DNA of 64,000 nucleotides. Source: Propionispora hippei DSM 15287 (lineage in GTDB: Bacteria; Bacillota; Negativicutes; Propionisporales; Propionisporaceae). Positions 15,747 to 24,134 of the stretch are shown here, piece by piece; the first letter of the stretch is position 1, and each line of letters begins with the position of its first letter. The notes beneath the pieces are model-generated. The model was given only the letters and a program-made list of their open reading frames with translations. It ran no database searches and was not told the origin of the DNA. Both the position numbers and the translations under genes were made by a program. The DNA is taken from the NCBI RefSeq assembly GCF_900141835.1, contig NZ_FQZD01000004.1:124001-188000 (forward strand). The letters are read 5' to 3'.

Positions 15747-16505
15747 ATGTTTTTATGCATGAATTTGTTTTTTTTTGTGGCAGGAGTATGTATCGGCAGC
15801 TTTCTTAATGTTTGCATTTACCGTCTACCTCAAAATCAATCCATCCTTTATCCGCCGTCACATTGTGGAGTTTGTAGGCAGCGGCTGCAGATACTTGATC
15901 TGATTCCCGTGTTTAGTTACCTTTTCTCACGGGGCCATTGCCGTCATTGCGGCGCAGCTTATTCAAGCCGATATACCATTGTGGAATTATTAACAGGCTG
16001 TTTATTTATTTGGTGCTATACGGTATTTGGTATAGGATTTCCCTTAATTAAAGCTCTTATACTGACTTCTTTTTTACTGGTTATTACTTATATTGATTAC
16101 GATCATCAGCTTATTCTGGACAAGGTGTTATTATTTATGGCTGGGGCTGGTGCACTGATAGAATGTTTGACGCCATCTGTTGGATTACTTTCTATGCTGG
16201 TTGGAAGTTTAGCCGGCGGCGGACTACTGTTGCTCATCGCCATTGTCAGCAAGGGTGGCATGGGCGGCGGCGATATTAAGCTGGCGACGGTGCTGGGAAT
16301 TTATTTGGGTGCTAAACTTACCTTGCTGGCACTGTTTCTCTCGTTTGTCATCGGCGGAGTTGTTGCTGTTTTTATTCTCTTGCTCAAGCGCAAGGGACGG
16401 CGGGATTGTATTCCCTTTGGACCGTTTATTGCTGCCGGTGCTTTTCTTAGTCTGCTCTACGGACAGGAATTGATCCGGTGGTATTGGAACTTATGTATGG
16501 GGTGA
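15747..16505 (+). CDS. pilD: prepilin peptidase / N-methyltransferase
   Basis: PilD removes leader peptides from type IV prepilins and methylates the new N-terminus at the cytoplasmic membrane. The 252-residue protein has the N-terminal methyltransferase-type domain (GVCIGSFLNVCIYRLP), two zinc CxxC pairs (CGVC, CRHC), and the two aspartates of the GxGD-type aspartyl protease (YIDYDHQLI and GMGGGDIKL). About seven or eight membrane segments are visible. ATG 15747 follows CAGGAGAG. It is the only prepilin peptidase in the window and would serve all eight pilin-like genes here as well as any pseudopilins elsewhere. Confidence 0.95.
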   Translation: MFLCMNLFFFVAGVCIGSFLNVCIYRLPQNQSILYPPSHCGVCRQRLQILDLIPVFSYLFSRGHCRHCGAAYSSRYTIVELLTGCLFIWCYTVFGIGFPLIKALILTSFLLVITYIDYDHQLILDKVLLFMAGAGALIECLTPSVGLLSMLVGSLAGGGLLLLIAIVSKGGMGGGDIKLATVLGIYLGAKLTLLALFLSFVIGGVVAVFILLLKRKGRRDCIPFGPFIAAGAFLSLLYGQELIRWYWNLCMG

Positions 16506-16509
16506 GCGT

Positions 16510-16950
16510 ATGCAGCGCGGTTTTACCTTCCCCGAAGTGTTAGCGATTTTTCTGATTGTCGCATTGACGGCTACCATGGCGATTCCGTCGGTAAACAACG
16601 GCTTGGCGGCACGCGAGCTGGAATCGGCGGCTATGCTGCTAGCCTCTGATTTGCGTTATTTGCAGCAGCTTTCGCTCAATGCGGCACCGGGGAAAACCTA
16701 TACCTTGGTTTTTCGCAATGCAGCTCCTTTTGGTTATTATCTGATGAGCAATTTACAGGTTGTTAAACATATTCAATTCGATTCATCTATTGAATTGAAA
16801 GCGCCGCCACCTTCGGTAAGTTTTTCTGTCGCCGGAGTGCCGAAAAGCGGCTATACGATTACATTACGCAGTAAGAAAATCGGCAAATTTAAGTATATAT
16901 TGATTGAAGGAGCCATTGGCAGAGTTCGTGTAAGTGACAGCGGTGCATAA
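16510..16950 (+). CDS. GspH/FimT-like minor prepilin (second set)
   Basis: The 146-residue product has an extremely short leader (MQRG) before FTFPEVLAIFLIVALTATMA; Glu5 is present. The following LLASDLRYLQQLSLN matches the GspH/FimT pattern. It starts 5 bases after the pilD stop, with GGGGTGAG as ribosome site. With the next three genes it forms a second minor-pilin set in the order H-V-W-X, parallel to the four genes on the minus strand at 4486-7413 but on the same strand as the core machine. Confidence 0.87.
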   Translation: MQRGFTFPEVLAIFLIVALTATMAIPSVNNGLAARELESAAMLLASDLRYLQQLSLNAAPGKTYTLVFRNAAPFGYYLMSNLQVVKHIQFDSSIELKAPPPSVSFSVAGVPKSGYTITLRSKKIGKFKYILIEGAIGRVRVSDSGA

Positions 16951-16973
16951 AGCGAAAAGGTGTGAAAGCTTAT

Positions 16974-17429
16974 ATGCGTTACTTTCGTGGGCAGACTGGT
17001 TTTTTCCTGATCGAAGCATTATTTGCCGCGCTGATTCTACTCATTGCATTACCTTCTTTGACGATATTGACAACCCAAGCCTTTCAGCGTGCGCAGCATG
17101 CTCATCGGGCTGTGCTGGCTGCTAATCTGGCACGGGAAAAACTGGAGGAGTTAAAGGCCGGCATTGAGACCGGAAAACAACTAAATTTTGTTGAGCTTCC
17201 CTGGCAATTGCCGGAAGAGAGGCTAAGCGAACCCGGTGGACAAGCGGTTTATATCCGAAACGGGCAGGTTACCGCAGCCGGGCCGGTGGGTAAGTATTCT
17301 CTTGTACAGGTTTCGATCCAGGTGACCTGGCAGGAACATAGTCAGTCGCAGGAAGTCGTACTCGAAACTTTTTGCGTGCTTACTCAAGTGTCTGCCGACA
17401 GCGAGAATGGCCGGCCGGTGGTTGTATGA
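16974..17429 (+). CDS. PilV/GspI-like minor prepilin
   Basis: The prepilin site is QTGFFLIEALFAALIL with Glu5, followed by a hydrophobic helix and NLAREKLEELKAG, typical of PilV/GspI pilins. The product is 151 residues. ATG 16974 is preferred because GAAAAGG lies 13 bases before it; GTG 16962 in frame sits directly on that ribosome site. The stop codon overlaps the start of the next gene (ATGA), implying coupled translation. Confidence 0.85.
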   Translation: MRYFRGQTGFFLIEALFAALILLIALPSLTILTTQAFQRAQHAHRAVLAANLAREKLEELKAGIETGKQLNFVELPWQLPEERLSEPGGQAVYIRNGQVTAAGPVGKYSLVQVSIQVTWQEHSQSQEVVLETFCVLTQVSADSENGRPVVV

Positions 17430-17968
17430 AGCTCTGTCGTTGGTCGATGGCAGGTATCTCCTTTCTAGAACTGCTGGTAGGTTTGCTGTTGAGTACGCTG
17501 GTGATGACGGCCGCCCTGCCGGTGGGAATGCAAAGTCTCCGGCTTTGGCAGCAGCATCGACAGCAGATAGATTCCCGGCAGGCAGCCCGGTTTGCCATGG
17601 ATTTTATGGTACGGCAGCTGCGTTATACCAGCTATATTTACCTGCCTGTTCCGAACGGCAGGGAAGCCGGTGAGCTTGATTTCCAGGACCCTAACCTCCC
17701 TAACCCTTCAGGGGGAATATTATATAAAAAATCAGTTTCCTTTAGGTTGGGAAATGGTGCCGGCACAAGAATGAGAACCCTTTACCGGAGTGTGCCGGGC
17801 ACCAGCCAGCCGGTAACCGAGGAATGTATTGCTAATTTATCCTTTCATCGTGATCCCCGTATGCCGCAGCAAGTGTCCATTGAATTTGATATTTGGGAGC
17901 CTGTGGCCAGGCAAACTGTCGGACATTTGAGAACGGTCGTTTATTGTCCCAATCTTTCATTGCCATGA
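17426..17968 (+). CDS. PilW/GspJ-like minor prepilin
   Basis: The 180-residue product has a leader MKLCRWSMAG followed by ISFLELLVGLLLSTLVM, with Glu5 retained, and the PilW-type segment AARFAMDFMVRQLRY after the helix. The start ATG 17426 overlaps the previous stop by four bases; the frame continues upstream to 17372 but without a ribosome site. It belongs to the second minor-pilin set, whose products in other systems build the tip complex that initiates the pilus and promotes surface exposure. Confidence 0.86.
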   Translation: MKLCRWSMAGISFLELLVGLLLSTLVMTAALPVGMQSLRLWQQHRQQIDSRQAARFAMDFMVRQLRYTSYIYLPVPNGREAGELDFQDPNLPNPSGGILYKKSVSFRLGNGAGTRMRTLYRSVPGTSQPVTEECIANLSFHRDPRMPQQVSIEFDIWEPVARQTVGHLRTVVYCPNLSLP

Positions 17969-17995
17969 GGTGTTGATCATGAAGGATGTATCCAT

Positions 17996-18397
17996 ATGAG
18001 ATGGTCAGCGCACTGTTTGAACGAGCGTGGCATGGTAACTGGAGTGGTATTAGCCGTGGTGCTGCTAGTCCTGGGTATTGGCGGTGCTATGCTGCAGCTC
18101 AGCGCTTCAGAGGGAGCGTCTGCCGGCGGGTATATCGACGGTATGGCTGCCCATTATTTAGCTGAGGCCGGCGTAAAAAAAGCAGTCAGCCAATTGCCGC
18201 AAGATCCGTTATGGCCGGGAGAATCGGCAAAACTGGGGGAAGGGACGTACCAGGTAACGGTGAATCCCCTGTCTGGTAAAATTAGTTCAACCGGCAAAGT
18301 TCGCACAGCTGCCCGGCAGCTTACCGTTTCCTATACCATTTCCGAAGATGATAAAACAGGAAATAAAATCATTCAATATACGTGGGACAACAATTAG
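17996..18397 (+). CDS. PilX-like minor pilin component
   Basis: The 133-residue protein has a hydrophobic N-terminal helix (MVTGVVLAVVLLVLGIGGAM) and the segment MAAHYLAEAGVKKAV, the PilX/GspK feature also seen in the longer protein at 4486-5829 (KAAAEAGIRYTW). It lacks the glycine/Glu5 site. Unlike its minus-strand counterpart it has no large C-terminal domain, so this may be the minimal form. ATG 17996 follows GAAGGATG. It is followed within 11 bases by comFB. Confidence 0.8.
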   Translation: MRWSAHCLNERGMVTGVVLAVVLLVLGIGGAMLQLSASEGASAGGYIDGMAAHYLAEAGVKKAVSQLPQDPLWPGESAKLGEGTYQVTVNPLSGKISSTGKVRTAARQLTVSYTISEDDKTGNKIIQYTWDNN

Positions 18398-18408
18398 GAG
18401 GGATGATC

Positions 18409-18684
18409 GTGGAAGTTAGAAACTGCATGGAAGACTTGGTGTTTGAAGTACTGGATGAAGTGATTGAACGGAATAAGGATATGTGTAAGTGCCCGAAATG
18501 CCGGGCGGATATTGCCGCAATTGCCTTGAACTTTTTGCCTTCCCGTTATATTGCTACTGCTCGGGGAGAGATGTATTCCAAGATTAAAACCTTGGAGCAG
18601 CAGTTTGCCATTGATATTATTACCGCGATTACCTATGCCTGCCAAATTGTTGGTAAAAACCCGCACCATGGACGAGGGGAATGA
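18409..18684 (+). CDS. comFB: ComFB-family protein (late competence development / cyclic dinucleotide receptor family)
   Basis: The 91-residue cytoplasmic protein matches the ComFB family: MEDLVFEVLDEVIER at the N-terminus, a cysteine pair set (CKCPKC) that in the family binds zinc, then DIAAIALNFLPSRYIA and the C-terminal helix with ITYACQIVGKNP. ComFB was first known from the comF competence operon of Bacillus; recent work on cyanobacterial and Bacillus members describes the family as cyclic di-nucleotide receptors (from memory, not checked). GTG 18409 is 6 bases after AGGAGGG; ATG 18403 in frame abuts that site. Its place between minor pilins and pilM points to control of pilus or competence function. 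Confidence 0.88.
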   Translation: MEVRNCMEDLVFEVLDEVIERNKDMCKCPKCRADIAAIALNFLPSRYIATARGEMYSKIKTLEQQFAIDIITAITYACQIVGKNPHHGRGE

Positions 18685-18687
18685 TAA

Positions 18688-19764
18688 ATGAAAACGTGGG
18701 CTGCAAAACTATTTAAAACCAAAGCATCTTCACATGTGGGGCTGGATATCAGCGCCACATCAATAAAAGTTGTGGAAGTCGCCAGGCACAGAGACGGTGT
18801 AGTTGTGCAGCGTATTGGTTCGACGGACATTCCGGAAGGTGTCATGCAGGATGGGACAATTGCCGATGCGGAAAAGCTGGCGGACGTTATCCGGACACTG
18901 GTAGCGACCACGGGAATTCAGCGTAAGGAAGTAACCGTTGGATTGGGTGGCCGAAAAGCTTATTCCCGTGAAATTTCCCTGCCAGTAATGAGTGAGCCGG
19001 AGATGCGGGAAGCCATCAAGTGGGATATTGATCAGTATGTACCTTACGCACCGGGATCTTATTATTATGACTTTGCCGTACTGGACACCGTTGAAAATGA
19101 GACCAAGATACTAATTGTGGCCGCTCAGCAGGAGCATGTCAAAGTTATTTCGGACTTATGTTCCCATGCCGATCTAAAATTGCTGACTGTTGATTTTGAG
19201 GCACTGGCCTTGCAGCGTACCTTAGTGCAGGATCAGAATATGATGGTGGTTGATATTGGTGAGATTGTTTCTCAGGTTATTATCTACCAGGGACGTTTAC
19301 CGGTATTGGTGCGCACCATTCCTTTTGGCGGGCGTCAGTTTACCGAGACTGTTATTCATCACTGCAATGTAAGCTATCCGGAGGCGGAGCAGCTTAAAAA
19401 CAAGGAACTGAATTTGCTGCAAGCGCAGCCGGCGATAGCAACAGATGATACCTATGCGGCACTGCGACAGCAATTTATTATCCTGGCGGAAGACCTAAGC
19501 CGTGAAATACGCCGGACTTATGAATATTATCAAATGCAGAATCCCCGTGTGGTAATGGACCGGATTTATCTTAGCGGTGGCGGAGCTAAACTGGGCCATT
19601 TACCGGAGTTTTTGCAGAAACAATTGCAATTGCCCGTTACTGTGCACGATCCTTTACTTACTTTACAGACTGTTCCCATGTACGATAAACAATATTTGAC
19701 TGCTGAGGCGGCACGTTTGGCGATTGCTATCGGTTTGGGCTTAAGGGGGCTTAGTGATGATTAA
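18688..19764 (+). CDS. pilM: type IV pilus assembly protein PilM
   Basis: PilM is an actin-like cytoplasmic protein that binds the N-terminus of PilN and links the alignment complex to the motors. The 358-residue product has FtsA/PilM nucleotide-binding motifs (VGLDISATSIKVVEV, MVVDIGEIVSQVIIY, YLSGGGAKLGHLPEFL) and the pilus-specific IKWDIDQYVPYAP segment. ATG 18688 starts 3 bases after the comFB stop, with GAGGGGAATGA as ribosome site. pilM, pilN and pilO follow one another with short overlaps, as in Gram-negative bacteria. Confidence 0.95.
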   Translation: MKTWAAKLFKTKASSHVGLDISATSIKVVEVARHRDGVVVQRIGSTDIPEGVMQDGTIADAEKLADVIRTLVATTGIQRKEVTVGLGGRKAYSREISLPVMSEPEMREAIKWDIDQYVPYAPGSYYYDFAVLDTVENETKILIVAAQQEHVKVISDLCSHADLKLLTVDFEALALQRTLVQDQNMMVVDIGEIVSQVIIYQGRLPVLVRTIPFGGRQFTETVIHHCNVSYPEAEQLKNKELNLLQAQPAIATDDTYAALRQQFIILAEDLSREIRRTYEYYQMQNPRVVMDRIYLSGGGAKLGHLPEFLQKQLQLPVTVHDPLLTLQTVPMYDKQYLTAEAARLAIAIGLGLRGLSDD

Positions 19765-20308
19765 AATCAACTTGTTGCCAGTAGCTGAACGTCCCTCGTT
19801 GATTCCGGTTACCAGGATCATCACTGCTATGACGGCGGGAACACTGGCTCTATGTGCCATGCTGTTTTTTTATCATGCCGGCTGGCTGTGGCATTTGGAA
19901 CAACAGGTTGCCGATGCGAAAAACCAGCATGAGCTCTTGCGCCCGGTGGAAAACAATCGGATAGAAGCTAATACCCGCTTGGGCAGAATTAGTCAAAGAG
20001 AGATTATCTTAGCGGAGCTTACTAAGGAGCGCAAGCCTTGGAATGCCTTGATTACCCACTTGGCGGAAATCACACCGCCGCAAGTTTGGTTTACCCATGT
20101 AGGATTGGATGATAAGGAAAAGGAAAAACTCATCAAGATTGTGGGAATTGCCGATAAATATACCGATTTGGCCTCATTAATCAGCCGGCTCGAGAGCGAT
20201 GACGTTTTTGCCAATCCCGTATTGGCAACAGGAGAACGGAAGACTGAGCAGGTGGTTCCTTCTACCCGGTTTGAGATTACGGTACAGCTTAAGGAGTCAA
20301 AACCATGA
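19757..20308 (+). CDS. pilN: type IV pilus assembly protein PilN
   Basis: PilN is a bitopic inner-membrane protein. The conserved cytoplasmic N-terminus MIKINLLP, which binds PilM, is present, followed by one membrane helix (TAGTLALCAMLFFYHAG) and a periplasmic coiled coil plus ferredoxin-like domain. Product 183 residues. The start ATG 19757 lies 7 bases after AAGGGGG and overlaps the pilM end by 8 bases; the GTG 19754 would be one codon longer. It pairs with PilO. Confidence 0.93.
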   Translation: MIKINLLPVAERPSLIPVTRIITAMTAGTLALCAMLFFYHAGWLWHLEQQVADAKNQHELLRPVENNRIEANTRLGRISQREIILAELTKERKPWNALITHLAEITPPQVWFTHVGLDDKEKEKLIKIVGIADKYTDLASLISRLESDDVFANPVLATGERKTEQVVPSTRFEITVQLKESKP

Positions 20309-20904
20309 ATACGTTGCTGAGTAAGCTGACAATGGATATTGAACAGTTATCTGTGAAAAATAAGATTGCCGGGGCTACTGCCATTCTGGCTGCTTTTGTG
20401 GTAATATTCATTATGATGGTAATTTTGCCGCAAAGGGAACGTATGGCAGAACTTACCGTTACGTTGCAGCAGGAAGAACAGGTTGTAAAACAATTGGAAG
20501 ATTACTCCCGGAAACACCCGGATCTGGCGCAATATGTAGCCGAACTGGATGCGAAAGAAGTCCAGTTGGGTACTTTATTGCCCGAGTCTGCCAAAGTCAG
20601 CGATGTATTGGTGGAACTAGACCGGGAAACCAAGGCAGCAGGACTTGAACTTGTTTCGATAAAACCCGGTGAAATGATAAATCAAAAGGGTTATCGGGCA
20701 TTGCCGATGGAACTGGTGGTTCATGGCGATTTCCACAACATTCTTGATTTTGTAACCAAAATGGATAATCTGTCCCGTTTTACTAATGTTCTCAGCATAT
20801 CGACTGACTTGCATGATCAGATTTTGGAAACTAAATTGATTATAGCCACTTATATTTTAGGTGAAGCTCCAAATCAGAAAAAGACGGAAGAGCCGAAAAA
20901 ATGA
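20305..20904 (+). CDS. pilO: type IV pilus assembly protein PilO
   Basis: The 199-residue protein has a short cytoplasmic N-terminus, one membrane helix (AAFVVIFIMMVILP), a coiled coil (LQQEEQVVKQLEDYSRKH) and a periplasmic ferredoxin-like domain with YRALPMELVVHGDFHNILDF, the best conserved PilO feature. The start overlaps the pilN stop (ATGA). PilO and PilN dimerise and contact PilP; the PilP-like gene lies 12 kb upstream with the secretin. It is the last pilus gene; a repeat element follows before aroC. Confidence 0.93.
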   Translation: MNTLLSKLTMDIEQLSVKNKIAGATAILAAFVVIFIMMVILPQRERMAELTVTLQQEEQVVKQLEDYSRKHPDLAQYVAELDAKEVQLGTLLPESAKVSDVLVELDRETKAAGLELVSIKPGEMINQKGYRALPMELVVHGDFHNILDFVTKMDNLSRFTNVLSISTDLHDQILETKLIIATYILGEAPNQKKTEEPKK

Positions 20905-20934
20905 GGGCATCGCAGTTAATAGTCCTGCTGCTTA

Positions 20935-21097
20935 GGGAACCGTTGATTTAATGAGCCTGTTGACCTGACGAAAGATTTTTTCGACTGGCAAGGCAGGAAA
21001 ACTGCAGGAATAGTTCAGCTATTTCAAGGTTTTGCTGACGCAGCCGGGCGTGAAAAGATTCGTCTGGACGCGCAGTGCGAATGAATCAGTGGTTCCC
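20935..21097 (+). repeat. repeat family A, copy 1: TIR-bounded non-coding element upstream of aroC
   Basis: A 163-bp element begins GGGAACCGTTGATTTA and ends TGAATCAGTGGTTCCC; these ends are inverted repeats with two or three mismatches. It is flanked by TA on both sides (20933-20934 and 21098-21099), as left by Tc1/mariner-IS630 type insertion. The interior folds back (GAATAG with CTATTT, AAAACT with GGTTTT). A second copy in reverse orientation is at 31917-32065 and shares blocks such as AACCGTTGATTTA and CTGACGCAGCCG. It has no coding capacity, so it is MITE-like. Confidence 0.85.
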
Positions 21098-21121
21098 TAG
21101 TAAAATACTTGACAGAGGTGG

Positions 21122-22276
21122 ATGGCATTGCGTTTTTTCACAGCAGGGGAGTCACACGGACCGTGTCTGACAGCCATTATTGAGGGGCTGCCGGCCGGTT
21201 TGTCCATTGATATTGACAAAATCAACCAGGATTTGGCAAGGCGGCAGCAGGGCTACGGCCGGGGCGGCCGGATGAAAATTGAACAGGATACCGCCGAGGT
21301 GCTGTCAGGCATCCGTTTTGGCGAGACGCTGGGCAGCCCGGTTACCTTGGCAATTAGAAATAAGGACTGGGCTAATTGGGGCGGCCGGATGGCGGCTTTT
21401 GGTGAGCCGGAAGGAAAACAGGTATTGGAAGCGCGGCCGGGTCATGCCGATCTGACCGGGACGTTGAAATATGACCGGGAAGATATCCGGGACATTCTGG
21501 AACGGGCCAGTGCCCGGGAAACAGCGGCCCGGGTGGCGGTCGGAGGGATTGCCAAGCAGCTGTTAGGCGTATTTGGCATGACCATTGTTTCTCATGTCAC
21601 CAACATCGGCGGCGTACAGATCAGTGAAAGTGTTGATTATGCATCGCTGGAACAAAGAAAGGCCGGTTCTGATCTATCCTGTATCCAACCGGATGTTGAG
21701 GATAAGATGAAAGCGGCTATTCAGCAGGCTAAGGAAGCCGGTGATACGCTGGGCGGCATTTTTGAAGTGGCAGCGTTGCAGGTCATACCGGGGCTGGGCA
21801 GCCATGTTCAGTGGGACCGGCGGCTGGACACCAGACTGGCTGCTTTACTTATGTCTATTCCGGCGATTAAAGGCGTGGAGTTTGGCGCCGGATTTGGTTA
21901 TGCCGCTTTGCTGGGCAGTGTGGCCCATGATGAGATTTTTTATAACGAACAGCAAGGGTATTCCCGTCAGACCAACCGGGCCGGTGGCATCGAGGGCGGT
22001 ATGAGCAACGGTGAAGTGATTGTGGCCCGGGCGGTAATGAAGCCGATTCCTACGCTGATGAAGCCGTTGGCCTCGGTGGACATAAAGACCAAGCAAGCAG
22101 TCAAGGCCAGTACCGAACGCAGCGATGTCTGCGCCGTTACGGCAGCGGCTGTTGTGGGTGAGGCTATGCTGGCTATTGGGCTGGCTCAAACCTTATTGGA
22201 GCAGTTTAGCCGTGACAATATGGCTGACCTGGCAACAGCCGTAAAAAGCTATACCGACCGGGTAGTTGCGAAATAA
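21122..22276 (+). CDS. aroC: chorismate synthase
   Basis: AroC converts 5-enolpyruvylshikimate-3-phosphate to chorismate using reduced FMN. The 384-residue protein shows the three family signatures: GESHGPCLTAIIEGLPAG at the N-terminus, GRASARE-like ERASARETAARVAVGG, and the C-terminal RSDVCAVTAAAVVGEAM. Length is typical. ATG 21122 follows AGAGGTGG. It opens an aroC-aroK-aroB group directly downstream of pilMNO, with repeat A in between; aroE sits before pilB. Confidence 0.96.
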   Translation: MALRFFTAGESHGPCLTAIIEGLPAGLSIDIDKINQDLARRQQGYGRGGRMKIEQDTAEVLSGIRFGETLGSPVTLAIRNKDWANWGGRMAAFGEPEGKQVLEARPGHADLTGTLKYDREDIRDILERASARETAARVAVGGIAKQLLGVFGMTIVSHVTNIGGVQISESVDYASLEQRKAGSDLSCIQPDVEDKMKAAIQQAKEAGDTLGGIFEVAALQVIPGLGSHVQWDRRLDTRLAALLMSIPAIKGVEFGAGFGYAALLGSVAHDEIFYNEQQGYSRQTNRAGGIEGGMSNGEVIVARAVMKPIPTLMKPLASVDIKTKQAVKASTERSDVCAVTAAAVVGEAMLAIGLAQTLLEQFSRDNMADLATAVKSYTDRVVAK

Positions 22277-22365
22277 ACAGTTGCTTTTATAGGGAACGAT
22301 TGTTAAAATTGATGTAAAAGCTAACAAGTCGGTGTGTGTTAGTGGTTGGTGTACCGGGGGATGAA

Positions 22366-22896
22366 ATGAAGAATATCGTATTAATCGGCTTTATGGGAAC
22401 AGGCAAGACCAGTACGGGACGGCTTTTGGCAAATCGCCTGGGGCGTCCTTTTATTGATACAGACAAGAAAATTGAGCAGGAAAATAACATGACCATTCCC
22501 GAGATGTTTTCTCTTTATGGGGAAGCTTTTTTTCGCCAAAAGGAAAGGGAAATGGCCGCCAAAGTAGGACGGTATACTAATGCGATTATTGCGACAGGTG
22601 GCGGTATTGTACTTGATCCGGAAAATATTGTCCGTTTGCGAGTCAATGGTTATATTATTTCCCTTACCGCTTCGGTTGAGGTGATTCTGGAGCGTACCGG
22701 CCGGCGCAACACCCGCCCGCTTTTAAACTGCGCCGACAGGGAACAAAAAGTAACGTCTCTGCTGGCGTCACGAGCGTCCCTGTATAGGGAAGCTGCTGAT
22801 TTTGTGATTGACACCAGCGCCTGTACACCGCAGCAAGTAACCGACGAAATTATCGCCTTTTTGCGCAGAGGAGGGCGTTTACGTGGAAGAAGTTAA
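22366..22896 (+). CDS. aroK: shikimate kinase
   Basis: AroK phosphorylates shikimate with ATP. The 176-residue product has the Walker A loop GFMGTGKTSTGRLLA, the substrate-binding DTDKKIE and the GGGIVLD segment, and the arginine lid region RTGRRNTRPLL. ATG 22366 (MKNIVLIGF) is preferred over the in-frame GTG/TTG codons upstream because CCGGGGGA precedes it. It overlaps aroB by 14 bases, so both are translated together. The aroK-aroB pair after pilus alignment genes recalls the arrangement in gamma-proteobacteria. Confidence 0.94.
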   Translation: MKNIVLIGFMGTGKTSTGRLLANRLGRPFIDTDKKIEQENNMTIPEMFSLYGEAFFRQKEREMAAKVGRYTNAIIATGGGIVLDPENIVRLRVNGYIISLTASVEVILERTGRRNTRPLLNCADREQKVTSLLASRASLYREAADFVIDTSACTPQQVTDEIIAFLRRGGRLRGRS

Positions 22897-23968
22897 AGTA
22901 AAGGTAGGACAAGATGGGTACTCCATCTATATTGGGCAACATACGCTGGCGCAATTGGGCAGCCTGATGGGCCGAAACGGTTTAACCGGAAAGGCTCTGG
23001 TGTTGACTGATGCACAGGTGGGCGCTTTGTACGGCGAGCAGGTGCTTGGCATATTGGCAGAAGCGGGTTTTACCGCCGAACTGTTTGCCGTTCCTCCTGG
23101 TGAGGATTCCAAGTCACTGGCAGTTGCCGAAACGGTATTTAGCAAGGCAATCACTATGGGGCTTGATCGCAAGTCGGTTATTGTGGCTCTCGGCGGTGGT
23201 GTGGTCGGTGATTTGGCTGGGTTTATTGCCGCAACTTATTTGCGCGGCATCCCCTTTGTCCAGGTGCCGACTACCTTATTGGCGCAGGTTGATTCCAGCG
23301 TTGGCGGCAAAGTGGCTGTCAATCATGCGTTGGGAAAAAACCTGATCGGCGCCTTTTATCAGCCGCGGCTGGTGCTGATAGATATTGCCCTATTGCAGTC
23401 GCTGCCCGAACGGGAACTGGCTTCCGGACTGGCGGAAGTGATAAAATACGGTATTATAGAAGATGCGGACCTATTTTCTTATTTGCAGAAAAACAGCCGG
23501 CCGGTACTGGCGAAAGAACCTGAGGCGCTGCAGCATATCATTAAGCGCTCTTGTGAAATCAAAGCCGCTGTAGTGGAACAGGATGAGAAAGAAAACTCCC
23601 TGCGGATGATTTTGAATTTTGGCCATACCATTGGGCATGCAGTGGAAGCCGACACCGGCTTTGGTTTATACAGCCATGGTGAGTCGGTGGCTATCGGGAT
23701 GGTGGGAGCTGCCTCCTTAAGCGCTGCGCTGGGACTTTGCTCTCAGGAAACAGTGGATACGATAAGGTGCATAATAGCTCAGTACAACCTGCCGCTTGGT
23801 GCTCCGGAATGTACAACCGATCGGCTGATGCCTTTTCTGGTACGCGATAAGAAGGCGGTAGGTGGCAAGATTCACTGGGTGTTGGTGCGGTCTATCGGCA
23901 GTGTACTCATCAAAGATGATGTACCGCCAATGACGGTTGACGAAATTTTACAGGAAATCACTTGCTAA
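22883..23968 (+). CDS. aroB: 3-dehydroquinate synthase
   Basis: AroB cyclises DAHP to 3-dehydroquinate with NAD and a metal ion. The 361-residue protein contains the NAD-binding GGGVVGDLAGFIAATYLRG, the active-site lysine region DSSVGGKVAVNHALGKN and metal ligands (Glu in ELASGLAEVIKYG, His in NFGHTIGHA and SHGESVAIGM). GTG 22883 follows AGAGGAGGG inside aroK. It is the last shikimate gene of the group; a terminator is found about 170 bases downstream. Confidence 0.95.
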   Translation: MEEVKVKVGQDGYSIYIGQHTLAQLGSLMGRNGLTGKALVLTDAQVGALYGEQVLGILAEAGFTAELFAVPPGEDSKSLAVAETVFSKAITMGLDRKSVIVALGGGVVGDLAGFIAATYLRGIPFVQVPTTLLAQVDSSVGGKVAVNHALGKNLIGAFYQPRLVLIDIALLQSLPERELASGLAEVIKYGIIEDADLFSYLQKNSRPVLAKEPEALQHIIKRSCEIKAAVVEQDEKENSLRMILNFGHTIGHAVEADTGFGLYSHGESVAIGMVGAASLSAALGLCSQETVDTIRCIIAQYNLPLGAPECTTDRLMPFLVRDKKAVGGKIHWVLVRSIGSVLIKDDVPPMTVDEILQEITC

Positions 23969-24134
23969 CAGGCAGTAAATGGTCCATACTAATATTGTAG
24001 CAGCTCTGCTTGAGAGATGCACGTTGGATCTTATCCTTAAAAAGAATACAGCAGGATCAAACATAGAGTTGTACTCCTAAGAAAACATGGGCAGGATAAA
24101 ACCTGTCGTGAATCAAACAGTGTTTTTCTATACT
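23969..24134 (+). other. 166-bp intergenic stretch between aroB and its terminator
   Basis: No gene or recognisable regulatory RNA was found. Short complementary patches exist (GCAGCTCTGC; GGATCTTATCC; GGATAAAACC) but no consensus I know. It may be a 3' UTR or a small RNA ending at the terminator at 24135. Confidence 0.3.
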
